64,000 nucleotides of DNA from positions 12,254 to 76,253 of the forward strand of contig CAKULK010000010.1 of assembly GCA_934667275.1 (NCBI GenBank), given 5' to 3'. Position 1 is the stretch's first letter. The number at the start of each line of letters is the position of its first letter. The translations under genes were made by a program, and so were the position numbers. The notes below the pieces were generated by a model, which was not told where the DNA came from, made no database searches, and worked only from the letters and a program-made list of their open reading frames with translations. Source of the DNA: an uncultured Bacteroidales bacterium (GTDB lineage Bacteria > Bacteroidota > Bacteroidia > Bacteroidales > Paludibacteraceae). Below are positions 18,898 to 27,524 of this stretch, one piece after another.

Positions 18898-20748
18898 CTA
18901 CCATACAATCTTAACGGCATAGTCATCTCCTTCCAAAAGATATAATCCATCCGTTGAAATAGTAACTATATTCTCAACATTTGCATCTTGTTTCCATGTT
19001 GAAACTAAAACGCCCAAACTATCATACAATCTAAACGTTTGCGATGTAGTTGTTTGTACAATGATATTGCCCTCTGCACATTTTACTACAAAGTCCATTT
19101 TCTCGGGAGTATTCATATCGGTAGATGGGCCTTGTACAATTGTTTGCGCTGTGCGCAAGTCGCCTACGCCCGATGTATTGAAGCGGAAATACAAGAATCC
19201 GTCGGCATCTACACGGTCGGACATACCCAATAGCCAATCTTTGGTGATTTGCATAGTATCTATTTTCTGCAATACTTGATAGTTCAGCACATGCGTATTG
19301 GTAGAAGCCAAGTTGAACGAACAAGTATCTCCCAAATAGGTACGCACAAAAGAGAATCCGTCCCAACTGATAGTTATATCGCCTTTGCTCCACTTGGCAT
19401 AATCAATGCGATACACATCTGCCGGTCGGTTTGCCAAAAGCGTAAGCGAATCATTGGGCAGAATCTCCACACTATTGATTACACAATCCCCTACATTCCA
19501 AAGAGAAGGCGTGATTTCGGTTTCCTGTGGGGCATCGAAACGCACAAAGAGAAAATCCATTTCGGCATTAGAAACCATATTTCTCAGTTCCCAACTTGAA
19601 AGAGACAACCGGCTATTGCCACCCTGTGGATACAAATAGTGTTTGCCAAGATAGTGTGCATCAGCCGATGAAATTCGGAATGTAGGCGTAGTTCCAAAAT
19701 AGGCAGCAATGGAATCTTGCGTATTTGCCGTCCACTGAATAGAAAAATCACTCCATTTCTTGCGGAAATAGTAGTATTGCGCCGTATCTTCTGCTGCCAC
19801 AGACACCGGTTTGTCTAATTCCATAGGAATTGCCCGCGCCATATCCTCCGACATCTGCTTGTAGTCAATGATAAAATCGGCTTTCTCGGCAGAAACCAAT
19901 TTCACATAATACAATCCACCTTCTCCAAAGACTTGTATTAACTCCCGCAAATCAGCAGAAGAAAGATCCATATAGTTACTATACCCCATCTCTATATATG
20001 TCTCATTATTTGGGAAAAGCATCAAATAATCTATCACATCGGGATCCGTAGTGGACAATTCATAATCGCACGAACTGCCCAACCAAATGGAAAGCGCCTG
20101 TTCCTTGCCCGTCCAAACCATACGGATAGAATCGTTTTTCCAATCCGTAACCGGCATTACGAATACGCTATCCGACATAGCGGGAGTGAGATGGATAGTA
20201 TCGGGCAGTTGCAACCAATGGCTACTCTCTATGCATTGACGAAATGCCGAGTCGGGAGCCAATTGTATCTTACCCGCAGCGGGTATCTCCACCTGCACTT
20301 TTGCCTCCACATTGTAGGTGATATCAAACTGGCGCATCAACTCGCGATATGTATCTTCCACTGTCAATTCGTAAGCAGGTTTGCCATCTATTTCTGTTGC
20401 GTTTGCAACAAACTCCAGCGGCATAGCATATCCCCAACCATCTGCAAGATTGGTCAGTTCCACCAGATTAGGGTCATCATACACACCGGGCGTACATGTG
20501 AAATCCACATACGCTTTGAGAGGTTTATCGGCAACTCCGTCATCAGGGATGTAATAGACCTTTACAGGCAAATCATATATCCAAGAGGAAAACCAATAAA
20601 TACCAGGCTCTGCTATATATGCGTCATACTCCGAGGTAAGCAGAATAGGATTCGAGCACGACGAACCCGCAGGTTCTGCAGCATTCAGCACAGCACCAAC
20701 GCTTAGAACCATACAGACCAAACATCTATATAAAATCGTATTCTTCAT
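18898..20748 (-). CDS. Secreted surface protein with T9SS-like C-terminus
   Basis: 616 residues with a signal peptide (LVCMVLSVGAVLNAAEP). It appears to hold repeated segments of about 120 residues, each with a Tyr-rich beta stretch followed by IQWT/ISWD-like strands and a phrase such as AYFGTTPTFRISS or TYLGDTCSFNLAS. The end (FRLYDSLGVLVSTWKQDANV...GLYLLEGDDYAVKIVW) resembles a T9SS sorting domain. No enzyme motif seen. It lies 6 bp after the low-complexity membrane protein and 17 bp before the giant protein, so the three are probably co-expressed. Confidence 0.78.
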   Translation of the reverse strand: MKNTILYRCLVCMVLSVGAVLNAAEPAGSSCSNPILLTSEYDAYIAEPGIYWFSSWIYDLPVKVYYIPDDGVADKPLKAYVDFTCTPGVYDDPNLVELTNLADGWGYAMPLEFVANATEIDGKPAYELTVEDTYRELMRQFDITYNVEAKVQVEIPAAGKIQLAPDSAFRQCIESSHWLQLPDTIHLTPAMSDSVFVMPVTDWKNDSIRMVWTGKEQALSIWLGSSCDYELSTTDPDVIDYLMLFPNNETYIEMGYSNYMDLSSADLRELIQVFGEGGLYYVKLVSAEKADFIIDYKQMSEDMARAIPMELDKPVSVAAEDTAQYYYFRKKWSDFSIQWTANTQDSIAAYFGTTPTFRISSADAHYLGKHYLYPQGGNSRLSLSSWELRNMVSNAEMDFLFVRFDAPQETEITPSLWNVGDCVINSVEILPNDSLTLLANRPADVYRIDYAKWSKGDITISWDGFSFVRTYLGDTCSFNLASTNTHVLNYQVLQKIDTMQITKDWLLGMSDRVDADGFLYFRFNTSGVGDLRTAQTIVQGPSTDMNTPEKMDFVVKCAEGNIIVQTTTSQTFRLYDSLGVLVSTWKQDANVENIVTISTDGLYLLEGDDYAVKIVW

Positions 20749-20754
20749 AGTCGT

Positions 20755-21729
20755 CTATTCCTTCAAACGTCTTTTTACTCGATTCCTGCTTTGCACATTT
20801 ATATACAGCGCACAAAGTGCACATAAGAACAGCAAAACAGGCACACCATCACCAAGAGGCAGACGCCACCTGAAACTCTCATCTTGCGACCTGTATCCAA
20901 ACCATTCTAAGAAATCCTCCCATGTATAGGTGTCGGCAAAATGTTTATCTTCCGCACGCATTTTGTCATACAAAGCACGCAACTCACCCAATGTGAGGTT
21001 ATTACGTCCATCTTTCCACTCGTTTTCAAGCCAATGCGTCCAAGCATCATCAATAGTTACACCATTTTTCTTGCGAGGTGTGGATAGGGAGATGCCAACA
21101 GCAATCCACGAGGAACCGATAGCCGTCTGATGCTCCGATGCTGCTACAAATGGCGTGTTAAAGGTCTTGCCCCAAGTACTGAAATCATTGTTGATTGCAG
21201 AAGGAGCGGCAGGTGCTGCGGCATAGACGGCGGGTGAGAAAGTGCTGTTCACATAGGTGCTTGCGGAGAACGTGGATGCCGCATAACCTCCGCTTCTCCC
21301 CGTGCGATAACTCCCGCCGACGGAACCTTCGCCCATGGCATACGATGCACTCTGCGATGAGGTGTGCATCGTCCCCGCAGAAGAGGCACTGCCACCGCCG
21401 CCGAAAGCATTAGTCGCACCTTGCGAGGTGAGTGCCAGCCCCTGCGCAGCATACGAGCCGCCCGACAAGGCTGGTGTTGCCATCGCGCCGTAAGACGGCA
21501 CGGCGGTGTGGTGGAACAGCGTGCGGGACGTGGCGGACACAGGCAACGCCACACCCGAAACAGGGTGCGACACCGCAGACGTGCTGCCCGGGGTGTTGTA
21601 GGCACCGTCCAAAAGCCCCATCGTGTTGTAACCCAAATCGTCCGAAGACGAGAATGTGCCCAAGCCGGCAATAACGCCGCCAAGGGCTACGAACAGTATG
21701 ACCATCAACAGTATATTTCTCGTTTTCAT
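20755..21729 (-). CDS. Ser/Ala/Gly-rich membrane-anchored protein of unknown function
   Basis: 324 residues from the ATG at 21727-21729 (an upstream GTG would add six residues). An N-terminal membrane segment (ILLMVILFVALGGVIAGLG) is followed by about 150 residues of low-complexity Ser, Ala, Gly and Thr. A small folded part (about 190-290; WTHWLENEWKDGRNNLTLGE, YTWEDFLEWFGYRS) precedes PLGDG, a second hydrophobic helix and a basic tail (RNRVKRRLKE). The PLGDG/helix/basic-tail order recalls tripartite sorting signals, but this is only a resemblance. First gene of the surface operon. No promoter recognised upstream. Confidence 0.7.
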   Translation of the reverse strand: MKTRNILLMVILFVALGGVIAGLGTFSSSDDLGYNTMGLLDGAYNTPGSTSAVSHPVSGVALPVSATSRTLFHHTAVPSYGAMATPALSGGSYAAQGLALTSQGATNAFGGGGSASSAGTMHTSSQSASYAMGEGSVGGSYRTGRSGGYAASTFSASTYVNSTFSPAVYAAAPAAPSAINNDFSTWGKTFNTPFVAASEHQTAIGSSWIAVGISLSTPRKKNGVTIDDAWTHWLENEWKDGRNNLTLGELRALYDKMRAEDKHFADTYTWEDFLEWFGYRSQDESFRWRLPLGDGVPVLLFLCALCALYINVQSRNRVKRRLKE

Positions 21730-21871
21730 CTTTTTCTCATAATTCACAATCAGCGTACGTACTTATGTCTTCACGGGCGCGGCACAGGGCGGCGGGTTGC
21801 GGCATTCTGAGGCTCTGGTAAAACCTGTAGCAAAACAACCACGCGCGCCCACTTATCCTGCCCGCCTGTGC

Positions 21872-22128
21872 ATCAAAAAAAGGAACCCTTTTTTGATACC
21901 AAAATCCGGCACCAAAACAGGCTCTTTTTCTCGCCGATATGCGGCAAGGCACTCCAATCAATTTTAATGGTATATTAGTGGTTATACCACCCAAATTGGC
22001 GCAAAATGCACAATAATTATAACAGAAATCACAAAATTATTTGCATATCTTCCAAAATTGATGTACCTTTGCACCGTTTTTATGGAAGAGACGAAAAATG
22101 GTATCAAAAAAGGGTTCCTTTTTTTGAT
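21872..22128. mobile_element. MITE-like 257-bp element with perfect 29-bp inverted ends
   Basis: The left end (21872-21900) is the exact reverse complement of the right end (22100-22128). Each end is itself nearly palindromic: ggtatcaaaaaagg, loop gttc, then cctttttttgatacc. At the right copy the stem extends further (aaatggtatc ... gataccattt). No transposase is inside and no target-site duplication is visible, so movement is inferred from structure alone. It lies between the surface operon and the DUF4143 ATPase. Two paired regulatory hairpins would be an alternative explanation. Confidence 0.5.
22040..22071 (+). promoter_or_regulatory. Orphan promoter inside the inverted-repeat element
   Basis: TTTG (22040-22043), 20 bases, TACCTTTG (22064-22071): a textbook Bacteroidota promoter. 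Downstream on this strand are only a 34-codon reading frame, the hairpin at 22097-22131 and the 3' end of a convergent gene. Confidence 0.65.
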
Positions 22129-22186
22129 ACCATTTCTTTATCCCCTTAAACACAACACCTTTTGTTATATGTTGGTTATAGGATAG
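22082..22186 (+). CDS. Possible 34-residue leader peptide
   Basis: ATG at 22082, about ten bases after the orphan -7 box, encodes a hydrophobic Phe/Leu-rich peptide (MEETKNGIKKGFLF then LIPFLYPLKHNTFCYMLVIG) ending at TAG 22184-22186. It runs through the right hairpin of the inverted element and into an 11-bp array. There is no supporting homology; it may be chance. Confidence 0.2.
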   Translation: MEETKNGIKKGFLFLIPFLYPLKHNTFCYMLVIG

Positions 22187-22207
22187 TTATATGTTAGTTG
22201 TTGGCAG
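22164..22207. repeat. 11-bp tandem array, four units (gttataggata family)
   Basis: Units gttatatgttg, gttataggata, gttatatgtta and gttgttggcag. The second unit matches the unit repeated at 36631-36663 in another phase. It lies 58 bp past the stop codon of the DUF4143 ATPase. Confidence 0.8.
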
Positions 22208-22265
22208 TGTTCGGCTTATCCTACAAATAATTATGCACACAGAACATTATGCACCGAATGCATAA

Positions 22266-23543
22266 TTAGTCTTTTAAGCATCCAATCGGTACCACCCACA
22301 CACCGTCTTTGCGCTGATATGCCATTGCTCCCACCGCAGTCAAGACCATCAAGAATGCAGGATTTTGCATGCGTGTCGTATCTATCAAATCCGCCAGTTT
22401 GTGCAGGTTTTTAGCCGCCTCTTCGATGGCAGATTCTCCACCCAACTTAATCTCTATCAAGCCATACTGCCCGTTTTCGCGGTGCAGCACGGCATCGCAT
22501 TCCAATCCGTTTTTATCGCGATAGTGATAGACGCTTCCATCCAAGGCATCGGCATATACACGCAAATCGCGCACACACATCGTCTCGAACAAGAACCCGA
22601 ATGTATTGAGGTCATTCATCAGGTCGTTCGGTCCTATCCGTAGTGCAGTGGTAGCAATACTCGGGTCCACAAAATAGCGCGTGTCGGTAGAACGGATAGC
22701 GGTTTTGGAACGGATATTCGGGTTCCAAGCCTGCATATCCTCCACCACGAAGATGCGCTCCAACGCATTCAAATAACTGAACACCGTACGCGCGTCCAAA
22801 GAGTCACTGTCGTTGGCAGCAATATCTTTAGCAATCTCGGAAACAGATGCCTGCGACCCTTGCAGACGCGCATAGGAATGCATAAGCCGTTTCACACGGC
22901 GCGGCATACGTTCCACTCCGTCCGCCCTCTGAATGTCGGAATTGACAACACCGTCGTAGTAGTCCTTTGCCGGATTCAGTGCCAAGTCATCAGAAAAGAA
23001 TGTGGCTTGCGGCCATCCGCCACGGCACAACAAGAAGGCAACCTGCTGCAGTTTGAGGACATTGTCCGCCATGTGAACCCGTTCGCCGTCAAATAGTTGG
23101 CGCAGACTGATTGCCCCATTGGAGTCGCCCGACTCCCACAGGCTCATCGGACGCATCTTGATACGTGCAAAGCGTCCCGTACCACTATGGTGAACGGCAT
23201 CCAAATCAGCAGGAACGGCAGAACCGGTGAGAATGAACTGCCCCCATCCGTCTCTGTGGTCCACTTTGAAGCGCACCATATCCCACAACTGAGGTGCGAT
23301 TTGCCATTCGTCGAGCAGACGGGGTGTCTTTCCTTCCAATATATAATCGGGGTCGTTCTCCACCGCCAACATGTATTGCTTTGCCTTGGCAGGGTCGGTC
23401 ATATAGACCACACTACCCGCATGCTGCTCCGCCGTGGATGTTTTGCCACACCATTTTGCTCCCTCTATCAGCACTGCACCAATAGTTTTCAGTTTGCTTT
23501 CCAATATGCCGTCCGCAATCCGAGGACGATATTTTTTTGCCAT
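22266..23543 (-). CDS. AAA ATPase with DUF4143 domain
   Basis: 425 residues. The P-loop GAKWCGKTS is at residues 28-36, a Walker B-like LLDEWQ is near residue 80, and the sensor-like FILTGSAVP follows; this is the AAA_14 domain. The C-terminal half is DUF4143, with a nuclease-like patch (LECDAVLHRENGQYGLIEIKLG, split as LECDAVL and LIEIKLG) resembling a PD-(D/E)xK site. Such proteins are common and often multicopy in gut Bacteroidales; roles in defence or toxin-antitoxin action have been guessed but not shown. It has its own promoter with an unusual 23-bp repeat upstream. Confidence 0.9.
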   Translation of the reverse strand: MAKKYRPRIADGILESKLKTIGAVLIEGAKWCGKTSTAEQHAGSVVYMTDPAKAKQYMLAVENDPDYILEGKTPRLLDEWQIAPQLWDMVRFKVDHRDGWGQFILTGSAVPADLDAVHHSGTGRFARIKMRPMSLWESGDSNGAISLRQLFDGERVHMADNVLKLQQVAFLLCRGGWPQATFFSDDLALNPAKDYYDGVVNSDIQRADGVERMPRRVKRLMHSYARLQGSQASVSEIAKDIAANDSDSLDARTVFSYLNALERIFVVEDMQAWNPNIRSKTAIRSTDTRYFVDPSIATTALRIGPNDLMNDLNTFGFLFETMCVRDLRVYADALDGSVYHYRDKNGLECDAVLHRENGQYGLIEIKLGGESAIEEAAKNLHKLADLIDTTRMQNPAFLMVLTAVGAMAYQRKDGVWVVPIGCLKD

Positions 23544-23578
23544 ATCTACACTGATTACAAGCCGTTATTTTTCGGCTA

Positions 23579-23610
23579 CAAAGATAGTGCTTTTTCTCGG
23601 AATCACCAAA
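23579..23610 (-). promoter_or_regulatory. Promoter of the DUF4143 ATPase
   Basis: Minus strand: TTG (23607-23609), 20 bases, TATCTTTG (23579-23586), 36 bp upstream of the start codon. Confidence 0.75.
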
Positions 23611-23632
23611 TTTTTATCCGTAAATTTCATAA

Positions 23633-23738
23633 TTTGGCGTGTTTTCGTTTCATAATTTGGCGCATTTTCATTGTATGATTTGGCGGGTTTTCATTGTATG
23701 ATTTGGCGGGTTTTCATTGTATGATTTGGCGGAAAAAG
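23633..23738. repeat. 23-bp tandem repeat upstream of the ATPase promoter
   Basis: Four full copies at 23633, 23656, 23679 and 23702, of the form tttggcgggttttcattgtatga, plus a partial fifth. Copies 3 and 4 are identical; copies 1 and 2 differ at a few bases. The array starts 23 bp upstream of the -33 element. It could be a repeated operator, or a slipped duplication of promoter-proximal DNA. Confidence 0.92.
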
Positions 23739-23792
23739 CGGTAAGACTGAGGAGAGATGAAGGTAAGAAAACAAGTGATTAACAGGTGTCTG

Positions 23793-23825
23793 TAGGGTAG
23801 TGGTAGGGTAGTGGTAGGGCGATTG
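23793..23825. repeat. 11-bp tandem array, three units (tagggtagtgg family)
   Basis: Units tagggtagtgg, tagggtagtgg and tagggcgattg. The unit resembles taggatagtta at 36631-36663. It lies between the 23-bp repeats and the lptD promoter. Confidence 0.85.
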
Positions 23826-23845
23826 ACCGCACATCCACAGGTCAG

Positions 23846-23901
23846 GCAAGGGTTGCGTATCCCTTGCGCATCCCTTGCTGAATCACCTACTCCTGACACG
23901 A
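23846..23901. repeat. 11-bp units (gcgtatccctt family) joined to the shared boundary core
   Basis: Two units, gcgtatccctt and gcgcatccctt, run directly into gct and then the 22-bp core GAATCACCTAC-TCCTGACACGA (23880-23901), itself two 11-mers. A small inverted repeat gcaaggg/cccttgc (23846-23867) flanks the first unit. The core matches the boundaries at 2545-2654 and 36606-36627. Confidence 0.85.
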
Positions 23902-24001
23902 TGTTTGCAGGAGCAGATACGGGCAGACAAAGCGACATTAAGGTGCAGGGTTTTTGAGCGGTCCCCAATCAGGACAGGCGCAACAGGAAAAACGGGGCGG
24001 A

Positions 24002-24033
24002 TTTGCATATCCGGGAGAAAAGCAGTAACTTTG
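24002..24033 (+). promoter_or_regulatory. Promoter of lptD
   Basis: TTTG (24002-24005), 20 bases, TAACTTTG (24026-24033). This places the transcript start near 24040 and rules out any lptD start codon upstream of that. Confidence 0.75.
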
Positions 24034-24096
24034 CGGGCTAATTTGCATAGGTGTGCGCGTACACGATGTGCGCACAATCCATGCAGGCAAGGACGC

Positions 24097-26886
24097 GTGG
24101 GACAACGGAAACGATACATATACGGATTGCTGCTATGGCTGAGTTGCTCGGCCGTAGTATGGGCTGTTCCCCCTGCGCAGACTCCGGCAACAGAGCAGGA
24201 AACACTGGCGGCGGACAGCCTGCAAAGCACCGTTCAAGCGGCAGCAGACACCATCGCTGCCGAACAGGAGCAACCGAAGAAACCGCAAGCCATTGACGCC
24301 AAAGTGGAGTACACCTCGAAGGACTCGATGGTGATGATGAGCAACGGCGTGGCGCACATGTACGGCAACAGCGATGTGAAATACAAGACCATGGAACTGA
24401 CTGCCCAATACATGCGCATACAGATGGACAGCAGCACGCTGTTCGCCAGCGGCGTATGGGACACGATAGAGAACGAATGGGTGGGACAACCCGTGTTCAA
24501 AGACGGCAACGACAGTTACGAATCGAATGAGATAACCTACAACCTGAAGACGCAAAAAGGTTTTATCCAGCACGTGGTGACAGAACAGGGCGAGGGTTAC
24601 GTGGTTGCCGACAAGACCAAGAAAGTGGACGACGACGTGCTGATGATGCAAGGCGGACACTACACCACCTGCGACGACCACGACCACCCGCATTTCTACC
24701 TGAAAATGACCAAAGCCAAGGTGAAGCCCGGCAACTATATTGCCACGGGTCCCGCCTATTTGGTGGTGGGCGAAGTGCCGCTGCCGCTGGCGATACCTTT
24801 CGGGTTCTTCCCGTTCACCGACAAGTACTCAAGCGGACTGATTATGCCAAACTTCGGCGACGACTACACGCGAGGGCTGTATCTGTCGGGGTTGGGGTAC
24901 TATTTCGCCCTGAACGACTATATGGATTTGGAGTTGAAAGGCGACATCTACAGCCGCGGCACATGGGCAGTGTCGGCAACCACGCGTTACGTGAAACGCT
25001 ACAAATTCAGAGGCAACGTGAACATCAACTACCGCTGGGACGTGACGGGCGACAAGGATATGCCCGACTACAGCGTGGCGAAGAACCTGAGCGTGCAATG
25101 GACGCATACCCAGGACAGCAAGGCCAATCCGTACAACAACTTCTCGGCGAGCGTGAACTTCAAGACCAGCGGCTACAACCGGAGCAACATCAACAGTTAC
25201 TACAACGTGGCGGCAAACTCGGAAAACACGACTTCCTCGTCCATCTCCTACACGCAGCGTTTCCCTGACAGCCCTTGGAACCTGAGCATGAACATGAGTC
25301 TGAGCCAGCGCACCAAAGACTCGACCCTGTCGCTGAGTCTGCCGAACATGACGGTGAGCATGAGCCGTATCTACCCGTTCAAACGGAAGAACCCGATAGG
25401 GAAGACGAAATGGTACGAGAAGATTTCGCTGCAATACAACGGTAGTTTCAGCAACTCCATCACGTGCAAAGAAGACTACCTGTTCCGCTCGGACTATATC
25501 CGCGACTGGGACTACCGGTTGAAGCACACACTGAGCAGTTCGGCATCGTTCATGGCATTCAAGTACCTGAGTATCACGCCCAGTATATCAGTGAACGACC
25601 GCATGTTCTTCAACCGCGTGGACCAAAGTTGGAACAGCGAGACGCAGAGCGTGCAGCGCGACACGGTGATGGGCTTCTACAACGTGTATGACTTCAGTGC
25701 CAGCATCAATCTGTCCACCAAACTGTACGGTTTCTACATCCCCTACAGGAAATGGTTCGGCGACAAGGTGGACCGATTCAGGCACGTGCTGACGTCGACG
25801 CTGAGTTTCAGTTACCACCCCGACTTCGGCAAGTCGTATTGGGCACCGCGCTACGGCGGCTTCTACGGCAGTTACGACATGATGGTGACGACGCGGGATG
25901 CAGCGGGAAACGTGGTGCCGAAGTTGGACGCCGACGGTCTGCCGATATACGAGACGGTGCAGTACTGCCGCTTCAAGGAAGGTCCGGGGCAAGGGCAGTC
26001 GGCGAAATTGTCGTTCAGCCTTGGCAACAACCTCGAGATGAAGATTCGCAACGACAAAGACACGACGGGCAAAGAGCCATACAAGGTGATTAGCCTGATA
26101 GACAACCTGAGCATCAGCGGAGGTTACAACTTCATTGCCGACTCGATGGGCTGGGACAACTTCGGGGTGAACCTGCGTATCAAGATACCGAAAGTGAACT
26201 ACACCATCAACCTGAGCGGCGCGTTCGACCCGTATATGTACACCACCACCGCCAGCGGCGCACACGTGCGGTGCAACGAGTTGTACTGGAACCACAAGCG
26301 TTTCCCGCATTTCCTGGGCACAAGCACCAGTTTCAGTTACACGTTCAACAACCAAGTGGTGAAAGGCTGGTTCAACCGCGACAAGAAAAGCCCCAAAAAC
26401 ACAGAGGGAGAAAAACCTGAGGACGGCGAGCAAACAGATGAGCATCAGACAGACAACAAAAAAGCGAAAAGCAAGAAAGAAGACAAGAGCATGACGGACG
26501 ACGGCTATCTGTTCGCCGAGATTCCGTGGAGCCTGACCGTGTCGTACAACCTGCGCTACGCAGCCGGCAGCCGTTGGGACGAGAAGCGGAACTACTACGC
26601 CATGGAGTTCAGACACAACCTGAGTTTCTCCGCATCGCTCGGCTTGGGCAAAGGCTGGAAGGCAAGCACATCACTCAGTTACGACATCAATGCCAAGAAA
26701 TTAGCCTACTCGAGCATCAACGTGACGCGCGACCTGCACTGCTGGACGATGAGTGCCAGTTTCGTTCCGTTCGGACCCTACAAGAGTTACACCTTCCATA
26801 TCGGTGTAAACGCCGGCATGTTGTCGGATTTGAAGTATGACAAGAGCAGTTCGGAGAACGCAGGCAAACGGATTGACTGGTGGTAG
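24097..26886 (+). CDS. lptD: Outer-membrane LPS-assembly protein, LptD type
   Basis: 929 residues from the GTG at 24097. The reading frame is open further upstream, but that part precedes the promoter; GTG 24097 puts QRKRYIYGLLLWLSCSAVVWA first, a good signal peptide, with AGGA 5-6 bases before it. An OstA-like N-domain (about 40-210; DAKVEYTSKDSMVMMSNGVA, YKTMELTAQYMRIQ) is followed by a long beta-barrel rich in alternating aromatic strands. A Lys/Glu-rich, probably disordered insert lies near 26380-26500. It inserts lipopolysaccharide into the outer leaflet. The usual LptD disulfide cysteines are not obvious, as is normal for Bacteroidota forms. Confidence 0.87.
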   Translation: MGQRKRYIYGLLLWLSCSAVVWAVPPAQTPATEQETLAADSLQSTVQAAADTIAAEQEQPKKPQAIDAKVEYTSKDSMVMMSNGVAHMYGNSDVKYKTMELTAQYMRIQMDSSTLFASGVWDTIENEWVGQPVFKDGNDSYESNEITYNLKTQKGFIQHVVTEQGEGYVVADKTKKVDDDVLMMQGGHYTTCDDHDHPHFYLKMTKAKVKPGNYIATGPAYLVVGEVPLPLAIPFGFFPFTDKYSSGLIMPNFGDDYTRGLYLSGLGYYFALNDYMDLELKGDIYSRGTWAVSATTRYVKRYKFRGNVNINYRWDVTGDKDMPDYSVAKNLSVQWTHTQDSKANPYNNFSASVNFKTSGYNRSNINSYYNVAANSENTTSSSISYTQRFPDSPWNLSMNMSLSQRTKDSTLSLSLPNMTVSMSRIYPFKRKNPIGKTKWYEKISLQYNGSFSNSITCKEDYLFRSDYIRDWDYRLKHTLSSSASFMAFKYLSITPSISVNDRMFFNRVDQSWNSETQSVQRDTVMGFYNVYDFSASINLSTKLYGFYIPYRKWFGDKVDRFRHVLTSTLSFSYHPDFGKSYWAPRYGGFYGSYDMMVTTRDAAGNVVPKLDADGLPIYETVQYCRFKEGPGQGQSAKLSFSLGNNLEMKIRNDKDTTGKEPYKVISLIDNLSISGGYNFIADSMGWDNFGVNLRIKIPKVNYTINLSGAFDPYMYTTTASGAHVRCNELYWNHKRFPHFLGTSTSFSYTFNNQVVKGWFNRDKKSPKNTEGEKPEDGEQTDEHQTDNKKAKSKKEDKSMTDDGYLFAEIPWSLTVSYNLRYAAGSRWDEKRNYYAMEFRHNLSFSASLGLGKGWKASTSLSYDINAKKLAYSSINVTRDLHCWTMSASFVPFGPYKSYTFHIGVNAGMLSDLKYDKSSSENAGKRIDWW

Positions 26887-26921
26887 AAAAGAGAAAATTA
26901 ACCATAATATATAATAAGGAG

Positions 26922-27515
26922 ATGATTGAAGACAAGAAAGTAGTGACCGTTCAATACGACCTCTATGTGGACGGCGAGAACGGACAGGAAGAGAAAATGG
27001 AGAGCGCAACCGTTGAGCGTCCGTTGATTTACTGCCACGGCGAGCACATGATGCTGCCCGAATTTGAGCGCAATATGGCAGGTCTGAACGAGGGCGACAG
27101 TTTCGATTTCCGGATTGCGTGTGAAGATGCCTACGGCGAATATGACAGCGACGGCGTGCTGACATTGGATAAGAAGATGTTCTACAACGGCGACGGGGAG
27201 TTCGATTCGGAGCGCGTGTTCGAAGGCAATGTGGTGCCGATGAACACGGTGGACGGACAGATTGTGAACGCCCAGATTGTGGAAGTGGGCAAAGAGCATG
27301 TGGTGATTGATTTGAACCACCCGCTGGCAGGCGAGAACCTGCATTTCATAGGGAAAGTGCTGGCCATCCGCGATGTGACGGAAGGCGAACTGAAGGCTTT
27401 GCACCACCGCGGCGGTTGCTGCGGAGGCAGCTGCAAGGGCAGTTGCGATGACTGCGGCAGCAAGGACGGCAATGCCGAAGGAAGTCATTGCGGAGGCTGC
27501 GGGAACTGCCAATAA
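26922..27515 (+). CDS. slyD: SlyD-like FKBP peptidyl-prolyl isomerase
   Basis: 197 residues from ATG 26922, chosen over an upstream GTG-type extension because DKKVVTVQYDLYVDGENG is where the family begins. The FKBP and insert-in-flap domains are visible (LPEFERNMAGLNEGDSFDF, DAYGEYDSDGVLTLDKKMF, DLNHPLAGENLHF). The tail is very rich in Cys, His and Gly (HHRGGCCGGSCKGSC...HCGGCGNCQ), the metal-binding tail of SlyD. It helps fold proteins and deliver nickel. It lies 35 bp after lptD. Confidence 0.92.
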   Translation: MIEDKKVVTVQYDLYVDGENGQEEKMESATVERPLIYCHGEHMMLPEFERNMAGLNEGDSFDFRIACEDAYGEYDSDGVLTLDKKMFYNGDGEFDSERVFEGNVVPMNTVDGQIVNAQIVEVGKEHVVIDLNHPLAGENLHFIGKVLAIRDVTEGELKALHHRGGCCGGSCKGSCDDCGSKDGNAEGSHCGGCGNCQ

Positions 27516-27524
27516 AAGCAAGAA

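Noticed and set aside
21872..22128. A full insertion sequence
   Set aside because: There is no transposase frame between the inverted ends.
23875..24096. N-terminal extension of lptD
   Set aside because: It would start upstream of the promoter and crosses the repeat core; the signal peptide begins at GTG 24097.
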